This document shows positions 21,847 to 33,046 of a DNA stretch of 53,844 bases, piece after piece. The notes below the pieces were generated by a model, which had not been told where the DNA came from, made no database searches, and saw nothing but the letters and a program-made list of their open reading frames with translations. Numbering within the stretch: position 1 is the stretch's first letter; the number at the start of each line of letters is the position of its first letter. A program made the translations under genes and the position numbers. The DNA lies in the NCBI GenBank assembly GCA_900155495.1, contig FTLJ01000316.1, forward strand, positions 1 through 53,844, in the 5' to 3' direction. This stretch comes from Porogramme epimiltina. Its lineage: Eukaryota > Basidiomycota > Agaricomycetes > Polyporales > Polyporaceae.

Positions 21847-24800
21847 ATGGCCTCCCCCGCTCAACAACTACCTCCAGGATGGGCAGCTGAATGGTTAGTC
21901 TACACACTGGCCCTGCCATTTTTCGTCAAATATTGACTGTGCCCCAGGGATCAAAACGCCCAACGGTACCTCTTCATCGGTAAGTCCTTCGCTTGGCTGG
22001 AGCTATACGGAAGGCCGAAATATACTCGTTAGAAACGGCCACCGGAAGGACGCAATGGGAGCCTCCTTTCCCCGATCCCGAAGGCATGAACCCTGCCATG
22101 CCGCAAGCCCCGAGCGCGTCGCCCCCGCCTCAAGCCCACCACGGAAAGCGTAGACAGTATGCGGCTGGTCAGACTCAAGCATATTATGGCGCAGAGACTT
22201 TGGCCCCTCAGGCACCCACATATGGCGCGGTCCCTGGTCAACCCGCTCAGCCCTCGCAACTTTTCACGCCGGGTCTTGCATCGGAGGGCCAGTTCGCGCA
22301 GCAGCAGCAGATGGGTACGCCAGCGCAGCCCCCGTACTATGGAGGTGCACCAGCGGAGCCGGAGTACATCAACGCACCAGGATTTGGCCAAGGCCCAACC
22401 TACCAACCTCCAGGGGTCACCGGCCTCGCGGACCAGTTCTCGCAGATGAACATGGGCCAGAAGGGGCTTCGACTCATGAACACCAACCTGCTTACTGCGC
22501 CTCCAGAGCCGCTCGAGCTTCACCGTCCCCCGCCTGACATCGTCCTCCCGCCGAACTCCTCCCTATCCAACTCTCCGTTCGCCAACGCCGACGCGTCGTA
22601 CCAGCGCTGCACACTGAATGCGATGCCAACATCCAACTCGCTCCTCAACAAGTCCAAGATCCCTCTCGGCCTTGTCATCACCCCATACCGCACGCTAAAA
22701 GAAGGAGACGAACCCGTCCCGCTTGTTACGGACACGGTCATCGCGCGTTGTAGGAGATGCAGGACGTACATCAACCCGTATGTGCAGTTTATTGATGGTG
22801 GCAACCGGTGAGTCTATAGTACATGTATGCTCGCGCACGCGCCTTATGCTCTATGTAGCTGGCGATGCTGCATGTGTTCCATGTCCAACGAGGTCCCTCA
22901 ACTCTTCGACTGGGACCAAGTGCGGAATCAGCCTGGAGACCGCTGGGCCCGTGCCGAGCTCAACCACGGCGTGGTGGAGTTCGTTGCGCCCACCGAATAC
23001 ATGGTCCGACCGCCGCAGCCTGCTGTGTACGTGTTCCTCATCGACGTCAGTCACTCCGCGATCCAGTCCGGCATGGTCGCAACGGCGACCCGTACCATCC
23101 TCGAGAACCTAGACCGCATCCCGAACGAAGACTCGCGTACAAAGGTCGCGTTCATCGCGTTCGATGTCTCCCTGTACTTCTTTTCTCTCCCTGCCGGCAC
23201 TACCGAGTCGAGCATGCTCGTGGTATCCGACATTGACGACGTCTTCTTGCCCAAGCCGACGGATCTTTTGGTCAACTTGGCGGAGAGCCGGCCTGCGATC
23301 GAGAACCTCTTGGGCAGGCTGAACGACATGTTCCAGGAGAACACTATCGTCGGTAGCGCCCTTGGTCCCGCTCTCCAGGCGGCGTTCAAGATGATGGTGA
23401 GTATCTATACATTTCTCGAGAATCAAAGCCTGACGCCGGGTCCGCAAGTCGCACATTGGTGGCAAGATCGTGACGTTGTCCTCCAGTCTCCCGTCACTCG
23501 GCACTGGTGCCCTCAAGAACAGGGAAGACCCGAAGGTTCTTGGAACATCAAAGGCGCGTCGATCCTTCTACGTTTTGCTTCTAACATTCTGACAGCCTGT
23601 CAATAGGAGTCTGGGCTACTCCAGGCTGCGTCGCCCTTCTACAAGACGTTTGCGATCGAGTGTTCGCGTGCGCAGGTGTCCGTCGACATGTTCCTCTTCA
23701 GCTCCGCGTACCAGGATGTCGCGACGTTGGGTGCGTACTTGGTTATGTAATCTCTATCAACATGTCACTAACGCTGTTCATGCAGCGTGCTTACCTCACT
23801 ATACCGCCGGTCAGACGTACTTCTACCCCGCGTTCAACGCATCTCGCACAGAAGACGCCGTGAAGTTCGCGCACGAGTTTGGCGAGGTTCTAGCTATGCC
23901 TATCATGCTTGAAGCTGTCATGCGTGTCCGTGCGTCGAAGAGTGAGTTAACACTTCATTGATTACGCTGCATACATTCTAATAATGCTCTCCATTAGACC
24001 TCCGCATGTCGTCATTCCACGGCAACTTCTTCGTCCGGTCGACGGATCTCCTTGCTATGCCATCTGTGCCGCAAGACCTCTCATACGCTATCGAGATCCA
24101 GATTGAGGACAACATCACTGCGCCCTTCGTCGTTTTGCAGACGGCCGTCCTCCACACTACGTGCTACGGTTCGTAATTTTAGCTGTATCTAGCTCTTACG
24201 GAATACTGACGTGTCTTCCAGGAGAGCGTCGTATCCGCGTCATCACCACAGCCCTCCCTACCACGAACAACCTTTCGGACATCTTTGCGTCAGCAGACCA
24301 AGTCGCAATCGCGACGCTCCTCGCCAATAAGGCAGTCGAGCGCTCGATTACGCACAAACTCGAGGACTCCCGCGATGCGGTTTTCAACAAGATGGTCGAG
24401 GTTCTGCAGGCGTACAAGGCGAGCATGACTGCGGGTGGCGCTGGCGCGAGCGCGCAGCTGGCGATCTCGGAGAACCTCAAGATGCTCCCCGTGTTGACAC
24501 TCGGTCTGCTGAAGAACGTCGGCATCAGGCAAAGCGCGCAGATCCCCCCAGACCTGCGGGCATACGCGCAGTGTCTGCTCACGACGTTGCCCTCTCAGAC
24601 GCTTATCCCGTACATCTACCCGACCTTCTACTCGCTTCACAACATGCCGCCAGAGGTTCGTCGTCGCTCATGATATTCACGTTTCGGTCATGGTCTGACG
24701 TAGCGATAGTGTGGAACGGTCGGCGAGCACGGTGTCATCATGCCTCAGCCTCTCCCTCTCACGTCAGAACGGCTCGAGCGTCACGGCCTTTTCCTCATCG

Positions 24801-25254
24801 AAGACGGCCAGACGCTCTTCCTTTGGGTCGGTCGTGACGCGGTACCGCAACTCATTGCCGATGTCTTCAACCTCCCCAGTTACGAGGTTCTGCGTGGTGG
24901 CAAGGTACGTTGTGCATATGCGTCGCTTGACATCACGCTCACGGTGTGGCGCTTGCGTAGACGACACTCCCGGTGCTCGACAACTCGTTCTCCCAGCGGG
25001 TCAACGCCGTCGTCCAAAAGACGCGCGAGATGCGGCGGGGCGTGTACCACCCACACCTGTATATCGTCAAGGAGGACGGAGAGCCGCCATTGCGCCTCTG
25101 GGCACTGAGCTGCCTTATCCAGGACCGCGCGGACGTTCTCCCGAGCTACCAGCAGTTCATCTCGCAGTTGCGCGACAAGGTGCGCTTCCCGTGACTTCCT
25201 TCGCTTCGGCGACTGACGTGCCCCTGTTCATAGGTGAACGGGTCGAGTTACTGA
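21847..25254 (+). CDS. SEC24: COPII coat subunit Sec24 with N-terminal WW domain
   Basis: Twelve exons sum to 2817 nt (938 aa). Sec24 with Sec23 forms the inner COPII coat and selects cargo at ER exit sites. Residues about 8-38 form a WW domain: LPPGW near the start, [16 protein letters not shown] at its end, with both Trp present. A Gln/Pro/Ala-rich linker follows. The zinc ribbon has Cys pairs in CRRC and CCMC around residues 260-300, then the trunk ([15 protein letters not shown]), beta-sandwich, helical region ([20 protein letters not shown]) and C-terminal gelsolin-like domain ([16 protein letters not shown]). The length fits Sec24. The start at 21847 is the first ATG and directly precedes the WW domain. 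One intron (23554-23606) has a GC donor, supported by frame closure and the conserved TSKE junction. Confidence 0.95.
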
Positions 25255-25542
25255 GGAGTCGGCTGATGGATGGACGTGATGTGGATGGACTCTGGAGGAG
25301 AGTGAAGTGCGCAAGAATCCGGCTAGCTGGCTTGTTCTCCCGTGTGCCCTTGTGTCTGTGTCGAGTATACATTAACCTATGATCGTCCTTGTCTGGACTT
25401 TTCCTCTTCGTCTACTCTACATGCGCTGTTTGCGCGTCTTGGCTGACTTACTCGCAGGGTAGACATGCATCCGACGTCCGATATATCGTAGGGCTGCGAA
25501 CTCATCCAATTTATAAGGGTTCTCCCGTAGATATCTCATCGA

Positions 25543-25550
25543 TGACGTCA
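25543..25550. promoter_or_regulatory. CRE/ATF-type site TGACGTCA upstream of the TENA gene
   Basis: A perfect octamer lies about 108 bp before the ATG at 25658, a usual distance for a fungal activator site. It sits between the SEC24 stop and the TENA start. Confidence 0.45.
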
Positions 25551-25657
25551 TCGCTGCCCGGCCGACGCCAAGGACAGCGCTTTCGCCATGCGCAGCTCCC
25601 CTCAATCATCCTGCATCTCTGACTCGTCCACCGACCTCATCGTCTACTCGATCCGAC

Positions 25658-26551
25658 ATGCAGCCTACGTCGGCGTCGACGTCGCTCACGGCGCACCTTA
25701 CGTCGCTCGCGACCCCGCGCCCGTACACCGCGGCCACCCAGCACCCTTTCCTCACCGCCGCAGGCACCGGCACGCTCCCACTCGCGCGCCTCTCGTGCTA
25801 CCTCGCGCAAGACCGCATCTACGCCGCGCACGGCTACCCGCGCCTCATCGGGCATCTCCTCGCACGCATCCCGTTCGCTGCGTCGGACGGGCCCGCCTCG
25901 GATACGGAGGCGCGCCATACGGCGCTCGTCGGCGTGCTCGCGGACGCGCTCCAGGGCGTGCGCCGCGAGGTCGTGCTGTTCGCGGAGATCGTCGATGCGT
26001 ACGGGATGCCCCCGCTCGGGGCTTGGCGCGAGCGCAAGGCTACGCGAGACTACACAGCCGAGATGGCGAGGGTAGGTGCATGTGCAACACCGGAGGAGGG
26101 GTTGGTGCTCCTGTGGGCCATGGAGCATGTGAGCATTACATACAGTCGGAGAAGCTAATTGTATATCATCTGGCTCATATGTGTTATGTGTAGGTATACC
26201 TGGATGCCTGGAAGTATGTCAAGTCTCTCCTGCCCAACATTGAGGCAGGGGAGGTCAACCCAGCTTTGGCTGCCACCAGGAAGCTTGTGGACAACTGGAC
26301 CTCTTCTGCATTTGAGCAGTTTGTTGCAGACCTGGCCAATATTGTAGATGGGTGAGTTTTATCTCACAACAGCTGTCAGAGTCTTGGCTGAGCAGATGGA
26401 TAGGCTAGGCATTAAGGCATGCTCTCCCACTTTCAAGCACGTGGAGGAAATCTGGGCTAGGGTTATTGAGTTGGAAGAGGCATTCTGGCCTGAAGCTTCT
26501 GAAAACTATACACTTGATTCTACTATTTCAGAGTATCACACAGTCCAATGA
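25658..26551 (+). CDS. TENA/THI-4 (thiaminase-2-like) family protein
   Basis: Three exons (25658-26128, 26194-26351, 26404-26551) give 258 aa. The fold is the heme-oxygenase-like helical bundle of TenA/THI-4/PqqC proteins, some of which salvage thiamin pyrimidines. Signature stretches are LARLSCYLAQDRIYAAHGYP (residues about 45-65), LLWAMEHVYLDAWKYVKSLL, LVDNWTSSAFEQFVADLANI and EEIWARVIELEEAFWPE at the C-terminus. The acceptor at 26403 (gatag) was chosen because it restores VDG-LGIKACSP in frame. Catalytic activity cannot be inferred from this alone. The sequence is odd: exon 1 is GC- and CpG-rich, while exons 2-3 contain a single CpG although the protein stays family-like. The gene is tail to tail with the zinc-finger gene. 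Confidence 0.8.
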
Positions 26552-27479
26552 CAAGAAAAGGAGCTGGCATTTTCATAGTATAGTGGTACATAGTAGTACA
26601 AAAAAGAGTGTAACACTGTGATAAAATGCATCAATTGTTTCACATAGTTATCTGCAACCTTACAGTGATGTGTGAATGAATGAATGAATGAAAGTGCCAG
26701 AATAGAGGGACTCACTTGTGAATCCTTTTCATGTGCCTCTTGCACTCATACTTTCTAGTGAAGCATTTTGCACATTGAGGACACTTGAAGGGCTTCTCTT
26801 TGAAATGGACTGATCTAATGTGCTTGCCACAGTTCCATCTCTTTGCAAATTCTTAGTGTACCATTGTAAGTGTGATTACAGAGTTAAAAGATAGGCCAGA
26901 AAACCTACTCCTGAAACAAAAAGGGCAAATCAAACCTTGGTTTGTCATTGCTGCATTGTTATTCACAGCATTCTGCACTGATGTTAACAAGTAAGCTAGG
27001 AAGAGAAGGCTAATCTCACTGTTAAATAATCATTCTGAGCTCGAGAGTAGGTGAGGAGAGAATTTTCATTCTGGAAGAACTTGTATAAGTGCCAAATTTA
27101 TAGAATATCAAGAGACATACCATTGGATAGTAGGAGTTGTTCTCTGTATTGGTTCCATAAGGATCTGAGTAAGTGTGTTGGTTTGTGTTCTAAAGAATAA
27201 GTGAGAGTAAGTAATCAGGATAGTACTGAGAAGGTGTTGATAAACCCTTACAGAAGAGTGTTCAGAAGTGTACATAGATTCCTCTGAGTGGATCTGGGAT
27301 GATTGGTGTTCCTGAGTCTAGCATACACAGTTAATAGATGAGCAAATGTTAATAAAAAGCACAAGTGTAGAGACACTCACCTCTGGGTAGTAATTTGGTC
27401 TAAAAGAGGTTGGAAGGGGGGCATAACCCTCTGGCATGTTAAAGCCTAGAGGGTCTTGAAGGGGCCCTGAAGGGTCCCC
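26149..27479. other. CpG-depleted tract (CpG desert)
   Basis: I count two CpG dinucleotides in 1331 bp (at 26440 and 27042), while the flanks on both sides are dense in CpG. Arg codons inside are AGA/AGG. The left edge lies in intron 1 of the TENA gene and the right edge in exon 1 of the zinc-finger gene, so both genes have a CpG-rich 5' end and a CpG-free body. Confidence 0.9.
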
Positions 27480-27557
27480 CGAACTCGATTCCCCATATCG
27501 GAGAGGCTGGTGCCAGTGTGATTGATCAGAATTGGGCATCTCGTAGTAGTAAGACAT
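26712..27557 (-). CDS. Two-finger C2H2 zinc-finger protein, five short exons
   Basis: Exons are 27381-27557, 27252-27317, 27121-27189, 26909-26972 and 26712-26851. They sum to 516 nt (171 aa plus stop) with phases that all fit. The N-terminus is Tyr/Ser/Pro-rich (MSYYYEMPNSDQSHWHQP) and the middle is Asn/Ser/Tyr-rich. Two C-terminal fingers follow, each C-x2-C-x12-H-x4-H: the first starts CPFC and ends HIRSVH, the second starts CPQC and ends HMKRIH. A TGEKPF-like linker (FKEKPF) joins them, and the protein stops at RIHK. An intron splits finger 1 after CPFCFR, so no single frame shows the gene. This is likely a nuclear DNA-binding regulator with unknown targets. All of it except the 5' part of exon 1 lies in the CpG-depleted tract. 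Confidence 0.85.
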
Positions 27558-28400
27558 TGGCAGAATAAACTGTGAGGGGAAGAGAAGAACAAGGGAAAGC
27601 AAAAAGTTGAAAGTTAAGAGAGGTGTGCGAGAGCGAGGCGCGGGGACTCGTAGTGAGACATGCAGGGCGAGAGGCAAGCCGGATATACGAGTAGGACAGC
27701 CCTGCGGCTGCAGCCACGACGTTATACGAGTCAGCCGCGCATGTCCTCGGGTGTGACGAAGTAGGGCATGGCGACCCAGCCCTTGCGCTCGAAGAGCGCG
27801 AAGACGCGTGCCCATACACGCGAGAGCACGTCGAAGGGGCATGCGAAGAAGCTAACGCGGGACCTTCACCCGCAGTGGCTGCAGATGAGTTCGATGAAGA
27901 TTTTGTGATGCAGGACGGGCCGTGGCGGGACGCCGAGCTAACACCACGACGAGACGGCGGTCTCCCGGAGCGGACCTGATTTAGATATTGTAGTAAGGGA
28001 CATCGGGAGATTGAGTTTGAGACGACGAAACGGAGCGAGGCGCGTATGTGGACACGACGGAGGGTGTATTAGGGTTTCATAATGTTGCGAATGCTGCGCT
28101 CAAGCTTCGTGTCTAAGACGCGATCGCGCCACAAATAGCGCCCGTGGATCCAGGAGTCAGCCACCAAGGACAGACACAGGCCGCCAGCGACCAGGCGGGT
28201 TCACCTTGTAGTGCCTGACGGCGCTGTAGGAAATGACCCTTGCGAGCCACCTCGCGCATCCTTGTCAGCGTGCGAGAATGTTTCACAACACGTTTTGTTC
28301 GCTCGAGAGCGCGTACAGTACAGCATTAGTGAATCCGCACACATATATGCTTACACTACCAGCCTGGTCACCTCATCCACTTGCCGAGTCATGGTATATC

Positions 28401-29888
28401 TCAGGCAGCTCGTGGAACGTCCTCAAACGCCTCGAGCGCGCCCGCTTGCTTCTCGACGTCGTCGCCTGGCGCAAACCCTACCTCGAGGGACGTTCTCGCC
28501 GTTTCCGTGAGCTCTCCGCACACGGATCGCTCTACGCCCGTGGACGTAGCTGCGCCGCCGTCGCCGGCGGTGAGCTGCGTTGCGAACGTCGCGAACCGGA
28601 CGGGCGCGGTCGTCGTCTCGTTCGACGTGTCCCCTCCGGAGACAAGGCGCAGGTGGGAAAGAACGATAATCGTGGTGGGCACCATGTACTGCATCGAAAG
28701 GGTCCCGGGCGTCAGCGAGAGGGTCTGGCTGCGCTGATTGATGGTCCGCTCACCGCAAGAGGTGCAGAGATGTCCAACATGACGTGGAGGCCGGGGTGGT
28801 CGAGCCGTTCAAGGGTGAGACTGATGATCTAATGAGCAGGGTCGTCGAAAAGAAACCTTATCAGCTTCGGGGGCCGCAGAACTGCAGATAGGGCACACAC
28901 ATTGGCAACTGTGAGGATTGCACCAGACTCCACGACCATGAGAATGACGCCTCTGTAGGTATGGTCCCTTCCGGAACCGAACGCAAGATGTCCGTTAATG
29001 AGACGATCAAGGTATCTGCAGAATGGCGCAGCTAGTGGTTAGAGTCTAGCCGCTGAGTTAGATAGGCCTGAAGATGACGCACGCAAGTCTGCCAGCGATG
29101 AGGGTCGTACATAGCGTAGTGTTCGCAACCGCCAAAACAACGGTCGGCATAGGAAGGATCTTGCCGAGGGAGTTATATGAGGTCGCTTCTGCGGCATACA
29201 TCATACCCACGACTACAGAATATGGGACAAGACACCGATCAGTGGAAGCAAGGCAAAGCGGTCCCTGGGAGCGTACCGAAACCGGCCAAAAGGAGTGTCG
29301 CCGGAAAGAGCACGACACGATAGTCATGATTCCAGACGACCCATACTCGCCAAATGAGCACCGAGTCACCTAGAAGGAGCTGCAGGCGCGCCGTCAGAAC
29401 GGCAAAGTTTGCTCATTCGTGAAACCTAGACCGACCTGGAACTGCGCGATCGCGACTGCGGCCTGCAGAACACGAGGAGGGACCGTCGCCGTGAACGTCT
29501 CATACAAAAGCAACACCATGTGAGCCGAAGTCAGCAGGAACATGACGTCGGCCATCCACAGGAGGACCTTGTGAGTCGGGAGCAGCCGGCGGGACGTCCT
29601 GCAGAGATCGGGCGTCAGACGCGTTGTATTACGGCTTGCCGAGGGGCAGAGAAGGTGCCGAAAGACAAACAGGGACGTACAGCTGTATATGTAAAATGGC
29701 GAGCGCGAGTACACAGTCGGCACCTGTCAGGATATTCACACCACATCAGCTCGAGGACGTGACGTGCAGGACGAACGTGTCGCGTGTACGCGACAGTGGC
29801 GTTGAAGAAGGAAGGACGTCCGCGTACCATAAATGATGCTCTCCCCAAAGACCTTCGCGTAGTTGAGTTGCTGCGCGTACGTGATCAT
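28401..29888 (-). CDS. Seven-helix-like membrane protein of a basidiomycete family
   Basis: Eight exons (29828-29888, 29681-29723, 29436-29598, 29283-29379, 29083-29212, 28901-29015, 28754-28828, 28401-28688) sum to 972 nt (323 aa). The start MITYAQQL is the ATG nearest the first helix (YGADCVLALAILHI). Further helices are VLLWMADVMFLLTSAHMVLL, a DSVLIWRVWVVWNHDY region, the VVGMMYAAEATSYN segment, VVLAVANTTLCTTLIAGRLA, VILMVVESGAILTVAN and VQYMVPTTIIVLSHL-like sequence near the end. The short basic loop RRLLPTHK lies between helices 1 and 2, and the tail is hydrophilic (about 80 aa). This family is expanded in Agaricomycetes and has no assigned function that I know of. Confidence 0.75.
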
Positions 29889-29963
29889 CCTGCCAGGACG
29901 CCAGTGACGATATGTGGGTTCAGAGGAGGAGCGAAGACACGGCTCCGTGCCCCCCGTGCCTAC

Positions 29964-29970
29964 ATATATA
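29964..29970 (-). promoter_or_regulatory. TATA box of the 323-aa membrane-protein gene
   Basis: TATATAT read on the minus strand, in a GC-rich context, about 76-82 bp before the ATG at 29888. Position and orientation fit a core promoter. Confidence 0.5.
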
Positions 29971-31449
29971 CCCGCCTCGTCGCCTTCGCAGCCTCCCTCC
30001 GGCAACATCCAGGGTGTCTGACAGGCCTAGCCGGCCAGCCGATCGTTTGTTCGTAGATAATGCCCTCGCATCTTGGAGTGTCGAGGGACTGCGGGGGATC
30101 CTGACTCGACGAGAATGCTGGAAAACGGGTTCTGGCCAGTAAGGGGCGAGCGCTGGGGTGGCGATATGTGCTGGGCGATCTGTCAAAAAGGACGTGTGAG
30201 CGCGGGCGCGGGTAGTAGTGGGGACGCGTCTGATGGCGCCATACCTCGAGGCCGAGGACTTCGGGAAGTGGAACAGGGCCCGACGGAGGTATAAGACACC
30301 CCAGAGAGTCCAGAATACGGAATATCTGGATGTGACCAGTGAACTTGAACGCGGTGCAACCGGAGCGGATATATACTCACCATGACCAGTTTACAGCCTC
30401 CATGAACCGTGCCCCCTGTGAAAACAAGTTCCGTGCAAACTGTTGTCGCTCAGCCAATACTCTGATAGCAGTGGCTCCTCAAATGAACGTTGGGAACTCA
30501 CACGCTACCCGAAAGATTGATCATGCGACTGGCAAGTTGGAGAGCACGAGCTGTGCAACACGGCGGGACCGGGGACTACTTCAACTTTTGATGGTCGATC
30601 CTAAGAGGCACGTCCCTTGCTTCATATGGCAAGGGTGTTCTCCAGAACCTCATGTGGCTTGATAAATATGCCTTAAGGCTTGAGCCAAGGCGGCCCGTGC
30701 TTGCGCGCGCAGGTGTTGAAGAGGGCGGTGATCCGGCCTACGGTCGGAAGGAAACGGTTGTTGCGTCGAGTCCGCCAGAGGAGCAGCTAGTAAATCGAGA
30801 TAAAGAGAACGAGCAAGGGGGAGACATTGAGTAGAATGGAATGGAAGTTAGAGCAATGCTGGATGCATATAGGGAGGAGGGTCAAGTTGTAGAGCTCTGT
30901 CGCGGACCCGGACGAGACTAAGCGCCTAATATACCCCTGGGCGCTTTGCTGTTCCGTTCGTTTTCGTCAACGATGATGATCCACACGCGACTCTACACTA
31001 TCCCAAATATTGATCAGCGTACCACCCAGACCCTCTAGCGTAGTAGTTCGTCACTACATCTGACTGGCATCCCATTGGTGTGCTAGGTGGTGAGTAGCGA
31101 GATTACTGTCCATATTCAGCATTTATTGACCAACCTAGATGACGTCAGGATTTCCTTCAGCGTGAACGGGAGCTTGTTGTGGCCTAATATCTGAATAGGG
31201 CACACCTACCAGGCTAGCATTGGAGGGGTTATGGTTATGCCGCGATTCCGTCATCCTGTGGGGCGGGAGCGGCTGGTGGGGTGCATGACGCCCCTATGGG
31301 GACTACCTACGTCGTGGTGCGCCACAACGCTTGTCATATAAAGTCGTCGACGAAAAGCATCCTGCATTCAAGTCCACAACGACCTTTTTCTCCACATCCC
31401 GCACGAAACTCATCTACTCACCACTAGCTACTCAATCAATTTGGCCATA
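29971..31449. other. Intergenic region without a supported gene
   Basis: Between the two divergent genes I see no frame with a family signature. A minus-strand stretch near 30690-30800 reads LLLWRTRRNNRFLPTVGR, which weakly recalls loops of basidiomycete membrane proteins, but its flanks do not continue as one. A TGACGTCA octamer lies at 31140-31147, about 300 bp upstream of the CsbD-like gene. Confidence 0.4.
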
Positions 31450-32289
31450 ATGCCCCTGTTCAAGAAGCACCACAGAGTACGCCCCGCGCAGGCTTGCGCT
31501 TGAGCACGTCACTGACTGCCCCTTTCGGCCGCAGGAGACCCACGACACCCAGCACGGGCGCCATGCCGACCGGCTCGACGAGCAGCAAGACGCCAACTAC
31601 GCCGCGCAGCAGCAGCCCATGGCCGCCCAACAGCCATACGGCGCCAACCAAGACGCCTTCGCCGGACAGAACATCGGCGCGACCTCCGTACGTCCTCCTC
31701 TGCCCCTCTCGTACTCGCGAGCCGGGCCTCATCTTCTTCCTCCTTGCTATAGGGCGCTGGCCCCACCAGCGGCGCTATGGGCTACACCGGCACCCAAGCC
31801 CCTGCCGCCGCGCCCGGCAGCGGGCTCGGCGGGACCGGTCCCACACCCGCGGTGCCACCCGCGTCGCACATCAACACGCAACAGCCCTCCGCCACCTCCA
31901 GCGGTGGTGGTGGTGGCGGCGGCGCGGGGAGCCGCCTCGCAGGCAAGGCGGAGCGCGCGGTGGGCTCGCTCGTCGGGAGCCAGGCGCTGAAGGAGAGGGG
32001 GCTCCAGAAGGAGCAGGAGGCGGGCGCGTTCAAGATGCAGAGCGCGGAGATCGCGGAGGCGGAGCGGCTCGAGAAGGAGGCGCTCATGCGCCGCGAGCGG
32101 GCGGTCGCGCACGGTGAGTAGCGAGTTGCCTTCCTTCCTATGGCGCAGGCGGGCGACGCTGATGCGATCCCTGGTCCCTGGGCAGGTGCGCACCCAGATA
32201 ACAGGCACCTCGGCGGCATGCAGAACGCGAACACGCTCGCGGACGTGACTGAGGGCCAGCAGTTCGGTTCTGGCCGGGGAACGTATTGA
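31450..32289 (+). CDS. CsbD-like small stress-associated protein
   Basis: Four exons (31450-31476, 31535-31687, 31753-32113, 32186-32289) sum to 645 nt (214 aa). The N-terminus MPLFKKHHR is followed by a Gln/Ala-rich stretch and a Gly-rich linker with about seven consecutive Gly. A CsbD-like helix pair follows: LAGKAERAVGSLVGSQALKE and then a long charged helix LEKEALMRRERAVAHGAH. The end is GQQFGSGRGTY. CsbD-type proteins are small hydrophilic proteins linked to stress in bacteria and are common in fungi. There is no signal peptide or membrane helix, so it is probably cytosolic. Biochemical function is unknown. Confidence 0.75.
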
Positions 32290-33046
32290 TTAAACATGTG
32301 ACCTCCACTAGGATGTATTATATTCGGGCGGTGGACTATGTACTTTTTATATTTGCCAATTTCTTTCGTTATGCCTGCAGGCAGCAGCAGCGCGGTAGCA
32401 CTGCAGTGGATAGAAGCGCTAGTATCGAAACGTGGTTTGGATCTTACGTCCTGGTGACACCGCGCCCGTGCGTCCGAACAAAATTCGGACTTCCGAACAC
32501 GCGTGTACCCCAAAGTATATCATTCAATTCGTCCCTACACATGCAGGGTCGTAATACGTAGATGGTCCTACAACAACATAGCAAAACGGGCTTGTAGTTT
32601 GCCTATCCGCTGTTTCGTCGCCTAGAACCGTCCGGCGGGGATCCGACCCATCGGAGGACTCCGTCCTCGAAATCGGAGGCCTCAGTGCCGGGGGTGACGA
32701 GAAGTCTCGCTTGAAGAATTTCGTAAGCCAAGCAGCCCCGGACCAAGCGATCTGAGCGGGCTTTGAGGGGAAGATACACGTGCAAGACGGGGGGTGTCAT
32801 GTCCAGCGGGGACGGAGGACGGCGTTAACAGCACTGTGCGGCGAACTGGATGGGAGCTGCCACGTTCGTAGTTTGATGACCGACATGGCCAGAACATGCG
32901 GTGCATACGGATGACCTACTAGAGAGGGGTGGGCCCATTGCCTCCGCTTGTGATGCGGTAAGCTGCACAGGCAGGTTGGGCGTCGTTGTGGGGGCGGATC
33001 AACGCCCACGGTCTTCGTCCGGTGCAGATCAGCCTGTAACGCCGCC
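32290..33046. other. Intergenic region, nothing recognised
   Basis: This is the 3' region of the CsbD-like gene followed by DNA without a coherent coding signal. Open frames on the minus strand continue from the hypothetical gene next to it but lack recognisable features. Confidence 0.4.

Noticed and set aside
26348..26551. Separate small gene starting at ATG 26348
   Set aside because: Its C-terminal part is exon 3 of the TENA gene. The first codons are intron 2, and an acceptor at 26403 joins exon 3 to exon 2 in frame.
30640..30840. Possible remnant of a second membrane-protein gene on the minus strand
   Set aside because: LLLWRTRRNNRFLPTVGR weakly resembles a loop of such families, but I could not find neighbouring helices or splice sites that join it.
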